From: Selenomonas ruminantium subsp. ruminantium ATCC 12561
GTDB taxonomy: Bacteria; Bacillota; Negativicutes; Selenomonadales; Selenomonadaceae
Length of the DNA: 64,000 nt
NCBI RefSeq assembly: GCF_000424065.1
Contig: NZ_AUJE01000004.1
Span: 62,001 to 126,000, forward strand
Reading direction: 5' to 3'
The translations under genes and the position numbers were made by a program. Shown here one piece after another: positions 42,850 through 52,721 of the stretch. The notes below the pieces were generated by a model. It was not told the origin of the DNA and searched no databases. It saw only the letters and a list, made by a program, of their open reading frames with translations. Numbering within the stretch: position 1 is the stretch's first letter; every line of letters starts with the position of its first letter.

Positions 42850-43126
42850 TTATCCACATATTAATCCACAACTGTGGATAAGTATGCACATAACATTTAT
42901 GATTTTCTGTTTCCTACTATAATATATAAGCGTCATGTGTATATTGTTTATTTTATTCTAACCACAATCTGTGGATAATGTGGATAAATCCGTGGATAAC
43001 CCCATATATTCAGCTTGACAAAGACTGTTCAGCTATATTTTGTGCATTTATCCCCATAATTTCTCCAAAATCCTGTGGATAAATCTTAAACTGTGTATAA
43101 CGTTACAAAATATCACTTTTTCCACA
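42850..43126. other. DnaA-box cluster, candidate oriC or DnaA-titration site
   Basis: This 370-base intergenic interval has no ORF. Five perfect DnaA boxes (TTATCCACA or its complement) lie at 42850, 42873, 42970, 42979 and 43074. One-mismatch copies lie at 42862, 42991, 43048, 43092 and 43118. Between the groups (42895-42965) is a very AT-rich stretch suited to unwinding. The density is far above chance. No dnaA or dnaN gene is nearby. Confidence 0.65.
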
Positions 43127-43577
43127 GGGAAAATGGATTTTTTATTAAGTTTGCATTGTAGTAGCGGACATCACCAGAAACTTCCTGTCCCAGCCAAACC
43201 GGACGGGAAAAGTCCGCGCCTTCGTCCGGAAGTTCCACTTCTGCCACCACCAGCCCTTGATTTTCACCAGCAAACACATCAATTTCCCAGAGACGATTTC
43301 CATGCTGTTCCAAATAACGCACCTTAGACAGAATCGGCTGTTCAGCCAGTTTCAATAGTTCTTCTGCATCAGCAAGAGGGATTTCGTATTCAAACTCCGC
43401 CCGGCTGATGCCTTGATTCTTCCCCTTGATGGTCAGATAGCCTTTATCGCCCTTTATCCGCACTCTGACCGTCCGCTCGGGCACAGTGGACAAATACCCT
43501 TGGGCTATTGTTATCCCTGCTGCCTGCGGCTGCCAATTATCCTTCACCAAAAATTTACGTTCAATTTCTTTCGCCAT
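43113..43577 (-). CDS. CYTH-domain protein (triphosphatase/adenylate cyclase class IV-like)
   Basis: A 154-residue CYTH domain with the defining N-terminal motif EIERKFLV and alternating charged residues through the tunnel fold (VRVRIKGDKGYLTIKGK, EFEYEIP, DVFAGENQGLVVAEVEL). Bacterial members are mostly inorganic triphosphatases; some are adenylate cyclases. I chose the ATG at 43577, nine bases after AAAGGAG. Its end reaches the edge of the DnaA-box cluster. Confidence 0.9.
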   Translation of the reverse strand: MAKEIERKFLVKDNWQPQAAGITIAQGYLSTVPERTVRVRIKGDKGYLTIKGKNQGISRAEFEYEIPLADAEELLKLAEQPILSKVRYLEQHGNRLWEIDVFAGENQGLVVAEVELPDEGADFSRPVWLGQEVSGDVRYYNANLIKNPFSLWKK

Positions 43578-43642
43578 ATCCATCAACTCCTTTATATCTT
43601 ATATTGTAACATTTTTTTCTTATTTCCTCGCTTTTTTCAGAT

Positions 43643-43671
43643 TTGTTTGTTATACTTAATTAGTTTATAAT
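43643..43671 (+). promoter_or_regulatory. Promoter of the LCP-family gene
   Basis: TTGTTT and a perfect TATAAT are separated by 17 bases. Confidence 0.6.
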
Positions 43672-43730
43672 AAATATATGCTACAATAGTTGATATTACA
43701 TAAAATTTTTGAAGAAATGAGGGTATGATT

Positions 43731-45020
43731 TTGCAAGATTCCAATATTCCGCCCCGCAAGACCAATAAAAAACGCCGTATTTGGCTTTGGGTACTGATGC
43801 TGTTCATCTTTTTGGGTGCAGCTCTAGGCGGCGCTTATTTTGCCAGCAATAGTCTTACGGAAAAGCCTGTGGAAAAAAAGCAAAGTGAGGAACTGATTAC
43901 CGCTAAAGATAAAGCCACGATTATGATTATGGGGGTAGATGAGCGCGAAGATGATGTAGGCCGCAGTGACACCCTGATGATTGCCTCCATCGACCCCAAG
44001 ACCAATCAGGCCTCCCTACTGTCTGTGCCCCGCGATACCCGCGTAAAAATCAAGGGACACGGTTTTGACAAGGTAAATGCCGCCTATGCCTATGGCAAGG
44101 AAAGACTTTCTCAGGAAACGGTAGAAAATCTTTTGGGTGTCAACGTAGACCACTACATTATCATCAATACCAAATCCTTCAAGAAAATTATCGATGCCGT
44201 TGGCGGCATTGATATCGATGTTCCCAAACGCATGCACTATGAAGACCCCTGGGACGACGATGGCGGCCTTATTATTGATTTCCATCCCGGAATGCAGCAT
44301 ATGGACGGCGCAAAAGCCGTAACCTATGTACGCTACCGCGATGAAGAAGGAGACCTGGGCCGTATCCGCCGCCAGCAGGATTTTGTGCGGGCTTTCATGG
44401 AAAAACTCGTATCTCCGACAATCATTCCCAAGCTGCCTGCTGTAATCAAGGAAGTTATGGACTCCATTGAAACCGACCTTTCTGTCCGTCAGCTTTTAGA
44501 ATTCGCCGGAACATTGAAAGAGTCCAAGCACAATGGCCTGAAAACCGATATGGTTCCCGGCAAGCCGCTCTATATCGAGGGTATAAGTTATTGGATTCCC
44601 GATTTGAATAAGCTGCGTCTGACCGTAGCCGATACGCTGGGCGTATCCCTGAGCGGCAAGTACAAGACCAAGATGGAAGCGGATATCCGCGAATATGAAA
44701 ACAGTATTCCTGCCGGTGCCAGTGAAGTTCCAGCCAGCGATACCTCCATCGGCCGTGCCAAAGCTTCCGACAGCAGCAGAAACCGCCGCAGAGAAGAAAC
44801 TGTGGACAAAGAGAAACGCAGCAGCGAAGACAAAAAGGTTGAACGCACAGAACGTTCCCGCAGTGAAGACCGTGAGGAACGTTCCGAACGAAGCAGCCGT
44901 GAGGAAATTGACCGTCCCGCTCGTTCCCAGACTACTCCCACTACGGACAACAGCAGCCCCCGCAGCGACGATTCTACGGCCCCGCCAACCCCTAGTGCAG
45001 GGATAAGCAAGTCCCGCTGA
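43731..45020 (+). CDS. LytR-CpsA-Psr family protein with low-complexity tail
   Basis: A protein of about 429 residues with an N-terminal transmembrane helix (about 20-40) and an LCP domain (about 60-290: IMIMGVDERE, SDTLMIASID, SLLSVPRDTRVKI, VRYRDEEGDLGRIRRQQDF). LCP proteins transfer glycopolymers from lipid carriers to the cell wall. The last 110 residues are a hydrophilic tail rich in Ser, Arg and Glu, probably disordered. The start is uncertain: TTG at 43731 lies seven bases after GAGGG, and the ATG at 43725 directly follows it. Confidence 0.9.
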   Translation: MQDSNIPPRKTNKKRRIWLWVLMLFIFLGAALGGAYFASNSLTEKPVEKKQSEELITAKDKATIMIMGVDEREDDVGRSDTLMIASIDPKTNQASLLSVPRDTRVKIKGHGFDKVNAAYAYGKERLSQETVENLLGVNVDHYIIINTKSFKKIIDAVGGIDIDVPKRMHYEDPWDDDGGLIIDFHPGMQHMDGAKAVTYVRYRDEEGDLGRIRRQQDFVRAFMEKLVSPTIIPKLPAVIKEVMDSIETDLSVRQLLEFAGTLKESKHNGLKTDMVPGKPLYIEGISYWIPDLNKLRLTVADTLGVSLSGKYKTKMEADIREYENSIPAGASEVPASDTSIGRAKASDSSRNRRREETVDKEKRSSEDKKVERTERSRSEDREERSERSSREEIDRPARSQTTPTTDNSSPRSDDSTAPPTPSAGISKSR

Positions 45021-45034
45021 CACAAAATAAACCA

Positions 45035-45083
45035 AAAGACCGCTATTTTATTCTGCTCTTGCACAGAATAGGCAGCGGTCTTT
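45035..45083 (+). terminator. Terminator after the LCP-family gene
   Basis: AAAGACCGCT pairs with AGCGGTCTTT, with an inner TATTCTG/CAGAATA stem. Confidence 0.75.
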
Positions 45084-45132
45084 GCTATATTTACTATACC
45101 TTTTAGTTATTGTATCTATCAATATTTTATAT

Positions 45133-45160
45133 TTGTCTTTTCCCGTAAGTAGTTTATAAT
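45133..45160 (+). promoter_or_regulatory. Promoter of the malic enzyme gene
   Basis: TTGTCT and a perfect TATAAT are separated by 16 bases, about 90 bases before the start codon. Confidence 0.6.
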
Positions 45161-45251
45161 GTATATATTACACTTTATATATCTGTACGCCGGAAATTGA
45201 TAAAAAACGTAAACCACAACATGATAAGTATACAAGGAAGGACGTTTTATT

Positions 45252-46493
45252 ATGAGCAACGTAAATGAAAAAGCTTTAGAGCTGCATAAAAATAATCAAG
45301 GAAAACTTGCTGTCCATAGCAAAGTTCCTCTGAAATCCGCTGAAGATTTAACCCTCGCTTATACCCCGGGTGTAGCCGCACCGTGTCTGGCCATCAAAGA
45401 TGACCCGCGCAAGGCTTATGCGTATACCAGCAAGGGCAATATGGTAGCCGTCGTGACCAATGGTACTGCGGTACTGGGCCTGGGTAATATCGGCGCAATG
45501 GCAGGTCTGCCCGTAATGGAAGGAAAGGCCGTACTCTTCAAGGCATTTGCCGGCGTGGATGCCGTGCCCATCTGTCTGGACGCACAGGACCCCATTCAGG
45601 TTATCAAAGCAGTACAGTTTATGGCACCTACCTTCGGTGGAATTAACCTTGAGGACATCAAAGCTCCGCAGTGCTTTGATATTGAAAAAGAACTAAAAAA
45701 GACGCTGGATATTCCCGTATTCCATGATGACCAGCATGGCACGGCCATTGTGGTGGTTTCTGCCTTGATCAACGCCTTCAAAATCGTAGGCAAGGATTTT
45801 GCCACAGCAAAATTCGTCATCAATGGTGCAGGTGCTGCCGGGCAAGCTATCACCCGCCTGATTCACCGTGCCGGCGGGCGCAATATCATTCTTTGTGACT
45901 CCCGTGGTGCCATCTATGATGGCCGCCCCAATGGCATGAATCCCTATAAGGAAGACATTGCGAAAATCACCAATCCCGGTCATGAAGCAGGCCCGTTGAA
46001 TGCCGTTATCCGCAAGGCTGATGTCTTTATCGGCGTTTCCGTGGCAGGCTGTGTAACTCCGGATATGGTGCGCACCATGAAGAAAGATGCCATCGTCATG
46101 GGCATGGCCAATCCCGAACCGGAAATCCTGCCCCATCTGGCCAAAGAAGCCGGCGCACGAATCGTCTGCACTGGACGTTCCGACTTCCCCAATCAGGTCA
46201 ACAACCTGCTGGCCTTCCCCGGTATCTTCCGTGGGGCGCTGGATGTTCAGGCCAGCACCATCAACGAGGAAATGAAGATGGCTGCAGCACAGGCCATCGC
46301 TTCTCTCATAAGCCCTGCTGAACTCGATGAAGAACACATCATCGCCAGCCCCTTCAACCCGGAAGTTGCACCAACCGTTGCCGCCGCCGTGGCCAAAGCC
46401 GCCCGCAAAACCGGCGTAGCCCGCAACCGCGATATGACACCGGAAATGGTTGCCGCACATACACGGGAACTCTTACAAAATCAAAACGCATAA
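45252..46493 (+). CDS. Malic enzyme (NAD(P)-dependent)
   Basis: A 413-residue short-form malic enzyme, which converts malate to pyruvate and CO2. Visible parts are the YTPGVAAPC motif, the catalytic region [20 protein letters not shown], the metal-binding [11 protein letters not shown], the Rossmann loop [11 protein letters not shown] and [10 protein letters not shown]. The length matches the short bacterial type without a phosphotransacetylase domain. Whether it uses NAD or NADP cannot be stated safely. AGGAAGGA precedes the ATG. Confidence 0.95.
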   Translation: MSNVNEKALELHKNNQGKLAVHSKVPLKSAEDLTLAYTPGVAAPCLAIKDDPRKAYAYTSKGNMVAVVTNGTAVLGLGNIGAMAGLPVMEGKAVLFKAFAGVDAVPICLDAQDPIQVIKAVQFMAPTFGGINLEDIKAPQCFDIEKELKKTLDIPVFHDDQHGTAIVVVSALINAFKIVGKDFATAKFVINGAGAAGQAITRLIHRAGGRNIILCDSRGAIYDGRPNGMNPYKEDIAKITNPGHEAGPLNAVIRKADVFIGVSVAGCVTPDMVRTMKKDAIVMGMANPEPEILPHLAKEAGARIVCTGRSDFPNQVNNLLAFPGIFRGALDVQASTINEEMKMAAAQAIASLISPAELDEEHIIASPFNPEVAPTVAAAVAKAARKTGVARNRDMTPEMVAAHTRELLQNQNA

Positions 46494-46546
46494 ATAAAAA
46501 TACCGATTGAATCAGCATTGCGATGTTGATTCAATCGGTATTTTTT
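46494..46546. terminator. Terminator between malic enzyme and gyrA
   Basis: TACCGATTGAATCA pairs with TGATTCAATCGGTA, flanked by A and T runs, so it can serve both convergent genes. Confidence 0.88.
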
Positions 46547-46575
46547 ATCAAATTCTATGACAGCATACGAAAATA

Positions 46576-49005
46576 TTAGTCTTCCTTCTGCACCAAGGTT
46601 GCCATAGATGCTACCTTGTCATTTTCCGCCGTAGTCATGAGCTTGACGCCCTGCGTGTTACGGCTGATGACGGAGATATCGGATACGTTGGTGCGGATGA
46701 CGATGCCATCGGTGGTAATGAGCATGAGTTCATGTTCCGGACGAACAACCTTGATGCCTACTACCTGGCCGGTTTTTTCCGTGACCTTCATGTTGATAAG
46801 GCCCTTACCGCCACGAGTCTGCGCACGATATTCATCGGTGCTGGTGCGCTTGCCATAGCCGCATTCCGTAACGGTCAGGACTTCGGCATTGCGCACGAGG
46901 ATATCCATGCCAACGACTTCATCACCATCAGACAGGGTAATGCCCTTGACCCCACGCGCCATGCGGCCCATAGAGCGGACATCATCTTCAGAGAAGGCAA
47001 TCGCCTTACCGAGCTTCGTACCCAGCATCAGATAGCTTTCGCCATCGGTGAATTTAACGCCCATGAGGTCGTCATCATCATCGAGGTTGATGGCGTTAAG
47101 GCCGTTCTTGCGCAGGTTGCTGAACTCAGACAGGGACGTCTTCTTCACGATACCCTTGCGAGTTGCCATAAAGAGGTATCTATCCGGGTCAAAGCCCTTG
47201 ACCTGAATAACCGCCGTAATCTTCTCGTCCTGGTCAAGCTGCAGGAGATTGATGATGGCCGTTCCCTTGGCCGTGCGGCTGGATTCGGCAATCTCGTAAG
47301 CTTTCAGGCTGTATACGCGGCCGCGGGTCGTGAAGAACAGGATGGTATGATGGGTTGTGGTAATCAGGAGATTTTCCACAAAATCCGTTTCCTTCGTGCC
47401 CATGCCCTTGATGCCCTTGCCACCGCGGTTCTGACGACGGTAGGTATCGAGCGGCATACGCTTGATGTAGTTGTTATGGGTGAGGGTAATCACCACATCT
47501 TCCTCGGCGATGAGGTCTTCCACATCGATTTCCGAAGTGTCAATGGTAAGTTTCGTGCGGCGGTCATCACCGTACTTCTCCTTCACAGCCGTGAGTTCTT
47601 CCTTGATGATATTCAGGATTTTCTGATTGTCGGCAAGGATGGCCTTGAATTCTTCGATAGCCTTCAAGGTTTCCTGATATTCTTCCTCAATCTTTTCCCG
47701 TTCCAGACCGGTCAGGCGCTGGAGACGGAGGTCGAGGATGGCCTGTGCCTGTTTATCGGAAAGCTTGAAGCCTGTCATCAAGGCTTCCTTGGCGATATCC
47801 GCCGTGCGGCTCTCGCGGATGGTCGTAATAACGGCATCCAGATGGTCGAGGGCAATCGTCAAACCTTCCAGGATATGGGCGCGGGCTTCGGCCTTCTTCA
47901 GTTCGTACTGCGTACGGCGGGTGATGACCTCTTCCTGATGCTTGATGTAGTAATGGAGCACCTGCTTGAGGTTCAATACCTGCGGTTTTCCATCAACCAA
48001 AGCCAACATAATCACGCCAAAGCTGTCCTGCAGCTGCGTGTGCTTAAAGAGCTGGTTCAGGATAACATTGGCGTTGGCATCGCGGCGCAGGTCGATAACG
48101 ATGTGCATACCATTACGGTCCGATTCATCCCGCAAGTCCGTAATGCCCTCAATCTGCTTATCACGCACCAGCTGGGCAATCTTTTCGATAAGACGCGCCT
48201 TGTTGACCTGATACGGCAGTTCCGTAACGACGATACGCGGCTTGCCGTTGCTCATGGTTTCAATATGGGCATTGGCCCGCATCTTGATGATGCCGCGCCC
48301 CGTCATATAGGCCTGCTTGATACCCTCTTTGCCCAGGATAAGACCTGCCGTCGGGAAATCCGGCCCCTTGATGGCCGTCATGAGTTCCTCAATGGTCGTA
48401 TCCGGATTATCAATGAGCATCAGCGTGCCATCAATGACTTCCCGCATATTGTGCGGCGGGATATTGGTCGCCATACCTACGGCGATACCAGAAGTACCAT
48501 TGACCAAGAGCTGCGGGAACTTGGACGGCAATACTGCCGGTTCCTTCAAGGACTCATCATAGTTGGGAACGAAATCTACCGTTTCCTTGTCAATGTCCTG
48601 CAGCATAAGCTCGGAAATCTTGGACATACGGACTTCCGTATAACGCATAGCAGCGGCCGGGTCACCATCTACGGAACCGAAGTTGCCGTGACCGTCAGCC
48701 AGCATATAGCGCATGGAGAAATCCTGCGCCATGCGGACGATGGCATCATAAACGGACGTATCACCATGCGGATGATATTTACCCAAAACTTCGCCGACGA
48801 TACGCGCCGACTTCTTGTAGGGCTTGCCGGACCCCATACCTGCTTCCTGCATAGCATAGAGTATACGGCGGTGTACCGGCTTCAAACCATCCCGGACATC
48901 CGGCAGGGCACGAGCCACGATAACGCTCATCGCATAGTCGATGTAGCAGTTCTTCATCTCGTGTTCCAGATTAACGGGGACGATTTTTCCCTGTTCAAAC
49001 TCCAC
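46576..49005 (-). CDS. gyrA: DNA gyrase subunit A
   Basis: An 809-residue GyrA. The N-terminal breakage-reunion domain has the catalytic tyrosine in the [11 protein letters not shown] motif and the quinolone-region sequence [25 protein letters not shown]. The C-terminal beta-pinwheel includes the GyrA-box-like [12 protein letters not shown]. It forms the negatively supercoiling enzyme with GyrB, which is not in this window. The quinolone-region positions read His-Gly-Asp-Thr-Ser and Asp-Ala, as in many Firmicutes. Confidence 0.97.
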   Translation of the reverse strand: MEFEQGKIVPVNLEHEMKNCYIDYAMSVIVARALPDVRDGLKPVHRRILYAMQEAGMGSGKPYKKSARIVGEVLGKYHPHGDTSVYDAIVRMAQDFSMRYMLADGHGNFGSVDGDPAAAMRYTEVRMSKISELMLQDIDKETVDFVPNYDESLKEPAVLPSKFPQLLVNGTSGIAVGMATNIPPHNMREVIDGTLMLIDNPDTTIEELMTAIKGPDFPTAGLILGKEGIKQAYMTGRGIIKMRANAHIETMSNGKPRIVVTELPYQVNKARLIEKIAQLVRDKQIEGITDLRDESDRNGMHIVIDLRRDANANVILNQLFKHTQLQDSFGVIMLALVDGKPQVLNLKQVLHYYIKHQEEVITRRTQYELKKAEARAHILEGLTIALDHLDAVITTIRESRTADIAKEALMTGFKLSDKQAQAILDLRLQRLTGLEREKIEEEYQETLKAIEEFKAILADNQKILNIIKEELTAVKEKYGDDRRTKLTIDTSEIDVEDLIAEEDVVITLTHNNYIKRMPLDTYRRQNRGGKGIKGMGTKETDFVENLLITTTHHTILFFTTRGRVYSLKAYEIAESSRTAKGTAIINLLQLDQDEKITAVIQVKGFDPDRYLFMATRKGIVKKTSLSEFSNLRKNGLNAINLDDDDDLMGVKFTDGESYLMLGTKLGKAIAFSEDDVRSMGRMARGVKGITLSDGDEVVGMDILVRNAEVLTVTECGYGKRTSTDEYRAQTRGGKGLINMKVTEKTGQVVGIKVVRPEHELMLITTDGIVIRTNVSDISVISRNTQGVKLMTTAENDKVASMATLVQKED

Positions 49006-49096
49006 AATCTCACCTCAAAATCTTATTTATCACTAATATCAACTGAAATCTAAGCAAAATTACTAGCTTCTTATTATACCATTTTTACACAAAAAA

Positions 49097-49136
49097 GTCC
49101 ATCAACGCCCATAAAATAAGCGTTGACAGACATTTT
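49097..49136 (-). terminator. Terminator of the Tad pilus operon
   Basis: GTCTGTCAACGC and GCGTTGATGGAC pair on the minus strand with one mismatch and are followed by a T-run. Confidence 0.75.
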
Positions 49137-49140
49137 TGTT

Positions 49141-50892
49141 TTATATGGTTACTCCGGAGCGATCTGTCGTATAAGCCACATCCATATTCGGATTGTTATA
49201 GACATTCAACCTTACAGCTCTAAAGTCATCGTATTTTGCTTCACTAAATCCCAGCTCTGCATAAAAGGACTGGAACCTTGCCGCCACTGCCGGATTCAAT
49301 GAGGAATAGTCTAACCCTGAAGAACTGGGGGTTTCAATCGTATTGCCATTGGCATCCACAAACTTCTCCGCTATGATTATCCCCTGGAACTTATGCCCGT
49401 TGCCTTCCACATGAACCGGACTGTTGGGAGCAAATAAAATCCCACGGAAGTCTTCTTCCAAAGTCAACATTACTGTTCTGGACTTACGCCCTTTACCGCG
49501 CTCCCCTATTCCATCGTTATCTTCATCTTCTCCCACCGGGCCGTCATAGAAGAATATCATGGGGCGATATTTATAATCTCCATACATATCTTTTTCGGTA
49601 TTATCGGCCTTGATATTGATGCTGATATCACGCACGGTATTGGTTACCCATCCGAGACCTCCACTGGTATTATATTCTTCACTTTCCAAACGAACAAACA
49701 GCGGGTCAATAACGTTTGGCTCATCTGTGTACACATCATAGGATATTTCGGATGCCGGCAACTGGTTCAAATTACGCACAGCATAAGGTTCTACGACATT
49801 GACAATGGACGCTATCCGAGAATAAACTAACTTTTTTGCCGTTGGTTCACCAAATATGCTTACCAATCTATCATAAAATTTCCCCCATAAACTGTATCCC
49901 CCCTCTTTATCTTCACTGTGCCCTCCTACCTCATCGATAATTCGCCAATTGGTAAGTTGCATCCCCAGTTTATAAATATAATCTCTAGCCACCGCAGGAT
50001 CATTATCGAGCATATCGAGATCCCAATTATTAGTAAACTGCTGTTTAGATGAAAAATCAGGCTTATAATTGATCAGCAGACTTCTCAAATTGTTATTTAT
50101 ACTTGCCGTGCCATCCATATCAAAGATTTCTGACCGGGTACCATCTGCCTTATAAGCAGGCCCCTTATTGGTAAAACTAATTTCCTTAACATATTGATTT
50201 CGATTTCCATTATACCCCGCTGGTACTTTAGTGTTTTGTTCCCATTCCTGAAATGTGGAAAAGGTATGCGAATCCTCCACTTCTTTCATCTGTGTCAACA
50301 GGTCAATTCCCGCCAAGGGAGAACCATTATCTCCACCATCGTTTTTACTCTTTGCCCAGGCTTCAACCTTCACCTTCCAATCTGTAGGCATCAAGACTTC
50401 CGGCAGAAACATTTTCGCGAAGGGAAAATCCATATCGTCCGTAAGTTCTACTTTATAGTAATAATTCGAACCATTGTTATTATAATAATCCGGTGCCCAT
50501 TTTTTCAATAAGGGATTATTGGGCGTTTTATTTTGCGAAGCATTACTTTCCTTACGTAGTTCCGTAGTAACATTGCTTCTGCCTGTTTTCCATTTTCCAT
50601 CATTATCCAGCGTCAAAAACTTATCGGCTTCAGCATCTGCATTCCTACTGGACGCAGCTGTAGTCAATTGACCAAGAGCCGGTACATCCGTTACTGCTAT
50701 CAGGCTGGCTTTCTTGCCGCTGACTTTTTCCACCCCAGCTAAAGCTGCCATATCGGCTGCATTCTGCATATAGGATTTATGCAGGTAACTACGCCCAATA
50801 TCAATCGCCATGCCTGCAAAAAGAATCAAGAAAGGCAGCATGAGAGCAAAAAAGACAATCACCGTGCCTTTCTCTGCCTGCTTTCCTCTCAT
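49141..50892 (-). CDS. TadG-like Flp pilus-associated protein
   Basis: A 583-residue protein with an N-terminal TadE/TadG-like membrane segment (GTVIVFFALMLPFLILFAGMAIDIGRSYLHKSYMQNAADMAALAG, residues 9-53), the hallmark of Tad proteins with a type IV-pilin-like leader. The rest is a large extracytoplasmic region without a clear von Willebrand domain and with an acidic cluster GEDEDNDGIG near residue 460 that could bind calcium. It is the last gene of the operon and may be a surface-exposed or tip component (inference). Confidence 0.75.
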   Translation of the reverse strand: MRGKQAEKGTVIVFFALMLPFLILFAGMAIDIGRSYLHKSYMQNAADMAALAGVEKVSGKKASLIAVTDVPALGQLTTAASSRNADAEADKFLTLDNDGKWKTGRSNVTTELRKESNASQNKTPNNPLLKKWAPDYYNNNGSNYYYKVELTDDMDFPFAKMFLPEVLMPTDWKVKVEAWAKSKNDGGDNGSPLAGIDLLTQMKEVEDSHTFSTFQEWEQNTKVPAGYNGNRNQYVKEISFTNKGPAYKADGTRSEIFDMDGTASINNNLRSLLINYKPDFSSKQQFTNNWDLDMLDNDPAVARDYIYKLGMQLTNWRIIDEVGGHSEDKEGGYSLWGKFYDRLVSIFGEPTAKKLVYSRIASIVNVVEPYAVRNLNQLPASEISYDVYTDEPNVIDPLFVRLESEEYNTSGGLGWVTNTVRDISINIKADNTEKDMYGDYKYRPMIFFYDGPVGEDEDNDGIGERGKGRKSRTVMLTLEEDFRGILFAPNSPVHVEGNGHKFQGIIIAEKFVDANGNTIETPSSSGLDYSSLNPAVAARFQSFYAELGFSEAKYDDFRAVRLNVYNNPNMDVAYTTDRSGVTI

Positions 50893-50905
50893 GATAATCC
50901 CCCCC

Positions 50906-51700
50906 TTATTCTACCCTGATACTCATGTCTCCGTTTATGCCCTGTGTCATATCGCGAATCCAGCTTCCATCTTTAGCCTGCGCATTACGCGTAGCCCATA
51001 TTTGGATAGCCTTAGCTTTACCAGTAGTTTTATCAAATTCAAAAGCACAACGAACACTAACAGCATAGCTATCCTTTTTATTAGTTTCTATTATCGCATG
51101 ATTATAGACTCCCTGCGTGTAAATGAGGTCATCCGAGAAAAAATACCGGTTGTCTGACTCCATCTGCTTTTGTGTTGATGGATATTGCGTATAGTTTCCC
51201 TGCATCCAATTGACCAGATTATCCTTAGCCACTACACCATTATCAAACCTTGTCTTAACACTCCCGTTTTCCCCGTCACCTGTACTGTTGATATAGTAGT
51301 CAAAGAGTAAAGTTCCCTGATTTAATGCATTACGATCATATTTTGCATTCCAATTAGGTTGACTCATCAACATCGCTCTAATCTCAGTCTGTGTCTTACC
51401 CAAAAAAGCCCCCGCTATATTCCGCAAAGTAGCATCGTCCATCGCGATGCGCTCTTGATTCGACACGGCCTCCCGCAGCTCCGAATTGGACAAAGCCCCA
51501 TACTTATTAATAGCCTGCTCTGAGGTGGGCGTACTGCTTAGATAACTGCCCACACCGTTATAGGCATTGCTTACCTGCGGAAGGATTTGGGCATTGCGGA
51601 ACATATAGACAATTCCTACCACAAAAAGTGCCACGAGTGCCCATTCAACAAAGGAATGCCCTTTTTCGCCCCGCAAAATTTTCTGCAATTTTCTCAGCAT
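50906..51700 (-). CDS. Pseudopilin-like Tad locus protein
   Basis: A 264-residue protein whose N-terminus (RGEKGHSFVEWALVALFVVGIVYMF) looks like a Flp/TadE-type prepilin: a Gly-His-Ser-Phe-Val-Glu junction followed by a hydrophobic helix. The remainder is hydrophilic and matches no family I know. It lies between tadC and the TadG-like gene and is probably a minor pilin. I chose the ATG at 51700, eight bases after GGAGG. Confidence 0.65.
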   Translation of the reverse strand: MLRKLQKILRGEKGHSFVEWALVALFVVGIVYMFRNAQILPQVSNAYNGVGSYLSSTPTSEQAINKYGALSNSELREAVSNQERIAMDDATLRNIAGAFLGKTQTEIRAMLMSQPNWNAKYDRNALNQGTLLFDYYINSTGDGENGSVKTRFDNGVVAKDNLVNWMQGNYTQYPSTQKQMESDNRYFFSDDLIYTQGVYNHAIIETNKKDSYAVSVRCAFEFDKTTGKAKAIQIWATRNAQAKDGSWIRDMTQGINGDMSIRVE

Positions 51701-51728
51701 TTGGCTCACCTCCGTTCATCAGTCAATC

Positions 51729-52709
51729 CTATCGATTCAACGATTTAAGCAAAATCAGTGCCGACGGGAAAACCACGATTACAAAAATCGCCGGAAAGAT
51801 AAACAAGACCATTGGAAAAATAATCTTTACCGGTGCCTTGAGCGCCATTGCCCGTACTGCCTGCCGATGCCGGTCACGCATATTATCCGCCTGAATCTTC
51901 AAGGTTCTGGACATGCTCGTGCCCAAATGCTCAGCCTGAATCACCGATGCGGTAAACAGATATAGTTCTTCCAAGTCGCAACGCTTGGCCAGCTGGGTAA
52001 GGGTTCGCTGTCTGTCCATGCCCAGCCCCATATCGCGCAGCATTCGCCGGAATTCATCGGGCAGCGGGCCTTTCATCCGATTGACGATTTTCGCTACCGC
52101 ACCATCAAAGGACAACCCTGCCTGCACACTGACACAAAGAAAATCCAAAAACTCCGGCAACTGTCGTCTTAGCGTCTCTTTGCGCCGCTGGATAGCCGAC
52201 TGTAACAGCAGAAACGGAATTACCGCCCCTAGCACTACCCCCAAAATCATTATGGCAAGTTGCTGAGGAACCTGCAAGGGGGACAATGCAGATATACTAA
52301 ACAAGGCCAGTATCGCGCCCAGCGCTACACACAGCACCCAACCAGCCGCCAGACGATTGATTCCCCATTTTTCCTGCACGCCAAGGTGCATCAGCATGCC
52401 TTCCAGCATATTGCGCATTTCTCTTGGGGCAAACTTCATCAGCCAATTTTCCACCGAACTCACCAGCGGGCGGATAATGCGTTCCTTGAAGGATTGCTCA
52501 CGCAAATAATGATAGTCAGCAGCCTTGCCTGCCGCCAGCACACCTTTGGTCTTTTGCTGTTTAGCCGCCATGCGCTGGGCTTCGGCCTCTGCAATCATGC
52601 GCTCCAAATGCTGACGGGTCTGCATCTGCGGACGGCGGGCGGCATAAAATAACAGAAACAGCACGGCCATAACCAGTACCGTTACCAATGCCGATAATAG
52701 CAAAATCAT
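51729..52709 (-). CDS. tadC: TadC-type inner-membrane protein (T2SSF domain)
   Basis: A 326-residue polytopic protein with a T2SSF domain (about 170-300, RRQLPEFLDFLCVSVQAGLSFDGAVAKI and AEHLGTSMSRTLKIQADNMR). It pairs with TadB as the platform of the Tad pilus machine. AAGGGGG precedes the ATG. It follows cpaF closely, the usual order. Confidence 0.88.
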   Translation of the reverse strand: MILLLSALVTVLVMAVLFLLFYAARRPQMQTRQHLERMIAEAEAQRMAAKQQKTKGVLAAGKAADYHYLREQSFKERIIRPLVSSVENWLMKFAPREMRNMLEGMLMHLGVQEKWGINRLAAGWVLCVALGAILALFSISALSPLQVPQQLAIMILGVVLGAVIPFLLLQSAIQRRKETLRRQLPEFLDFLCVSVQAGLSFDGAVAKIVNRMKGPLPDEFRRMLRDMGLGMDRQRTLTQLAKRCDLEELYLFTASVIQAEHLGTSMSRTLKIQADNMRDRHRQAVRAMALKAPVKIIFPMVLFIFPAIFVIVVFPSALILLKSLNR

Positions 52710-52721
52710 AAATACGCCCCC

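Noticed and set aside
46732-49053. A 773-codon open frame on the plus strand, antisense to gyrA
   Set aside because: It lies entirely opposite gyrA apart from its last codons, has no ribosome binding site, and its composition is what the complement of a GC-biased gene gives. gyrA is certain.
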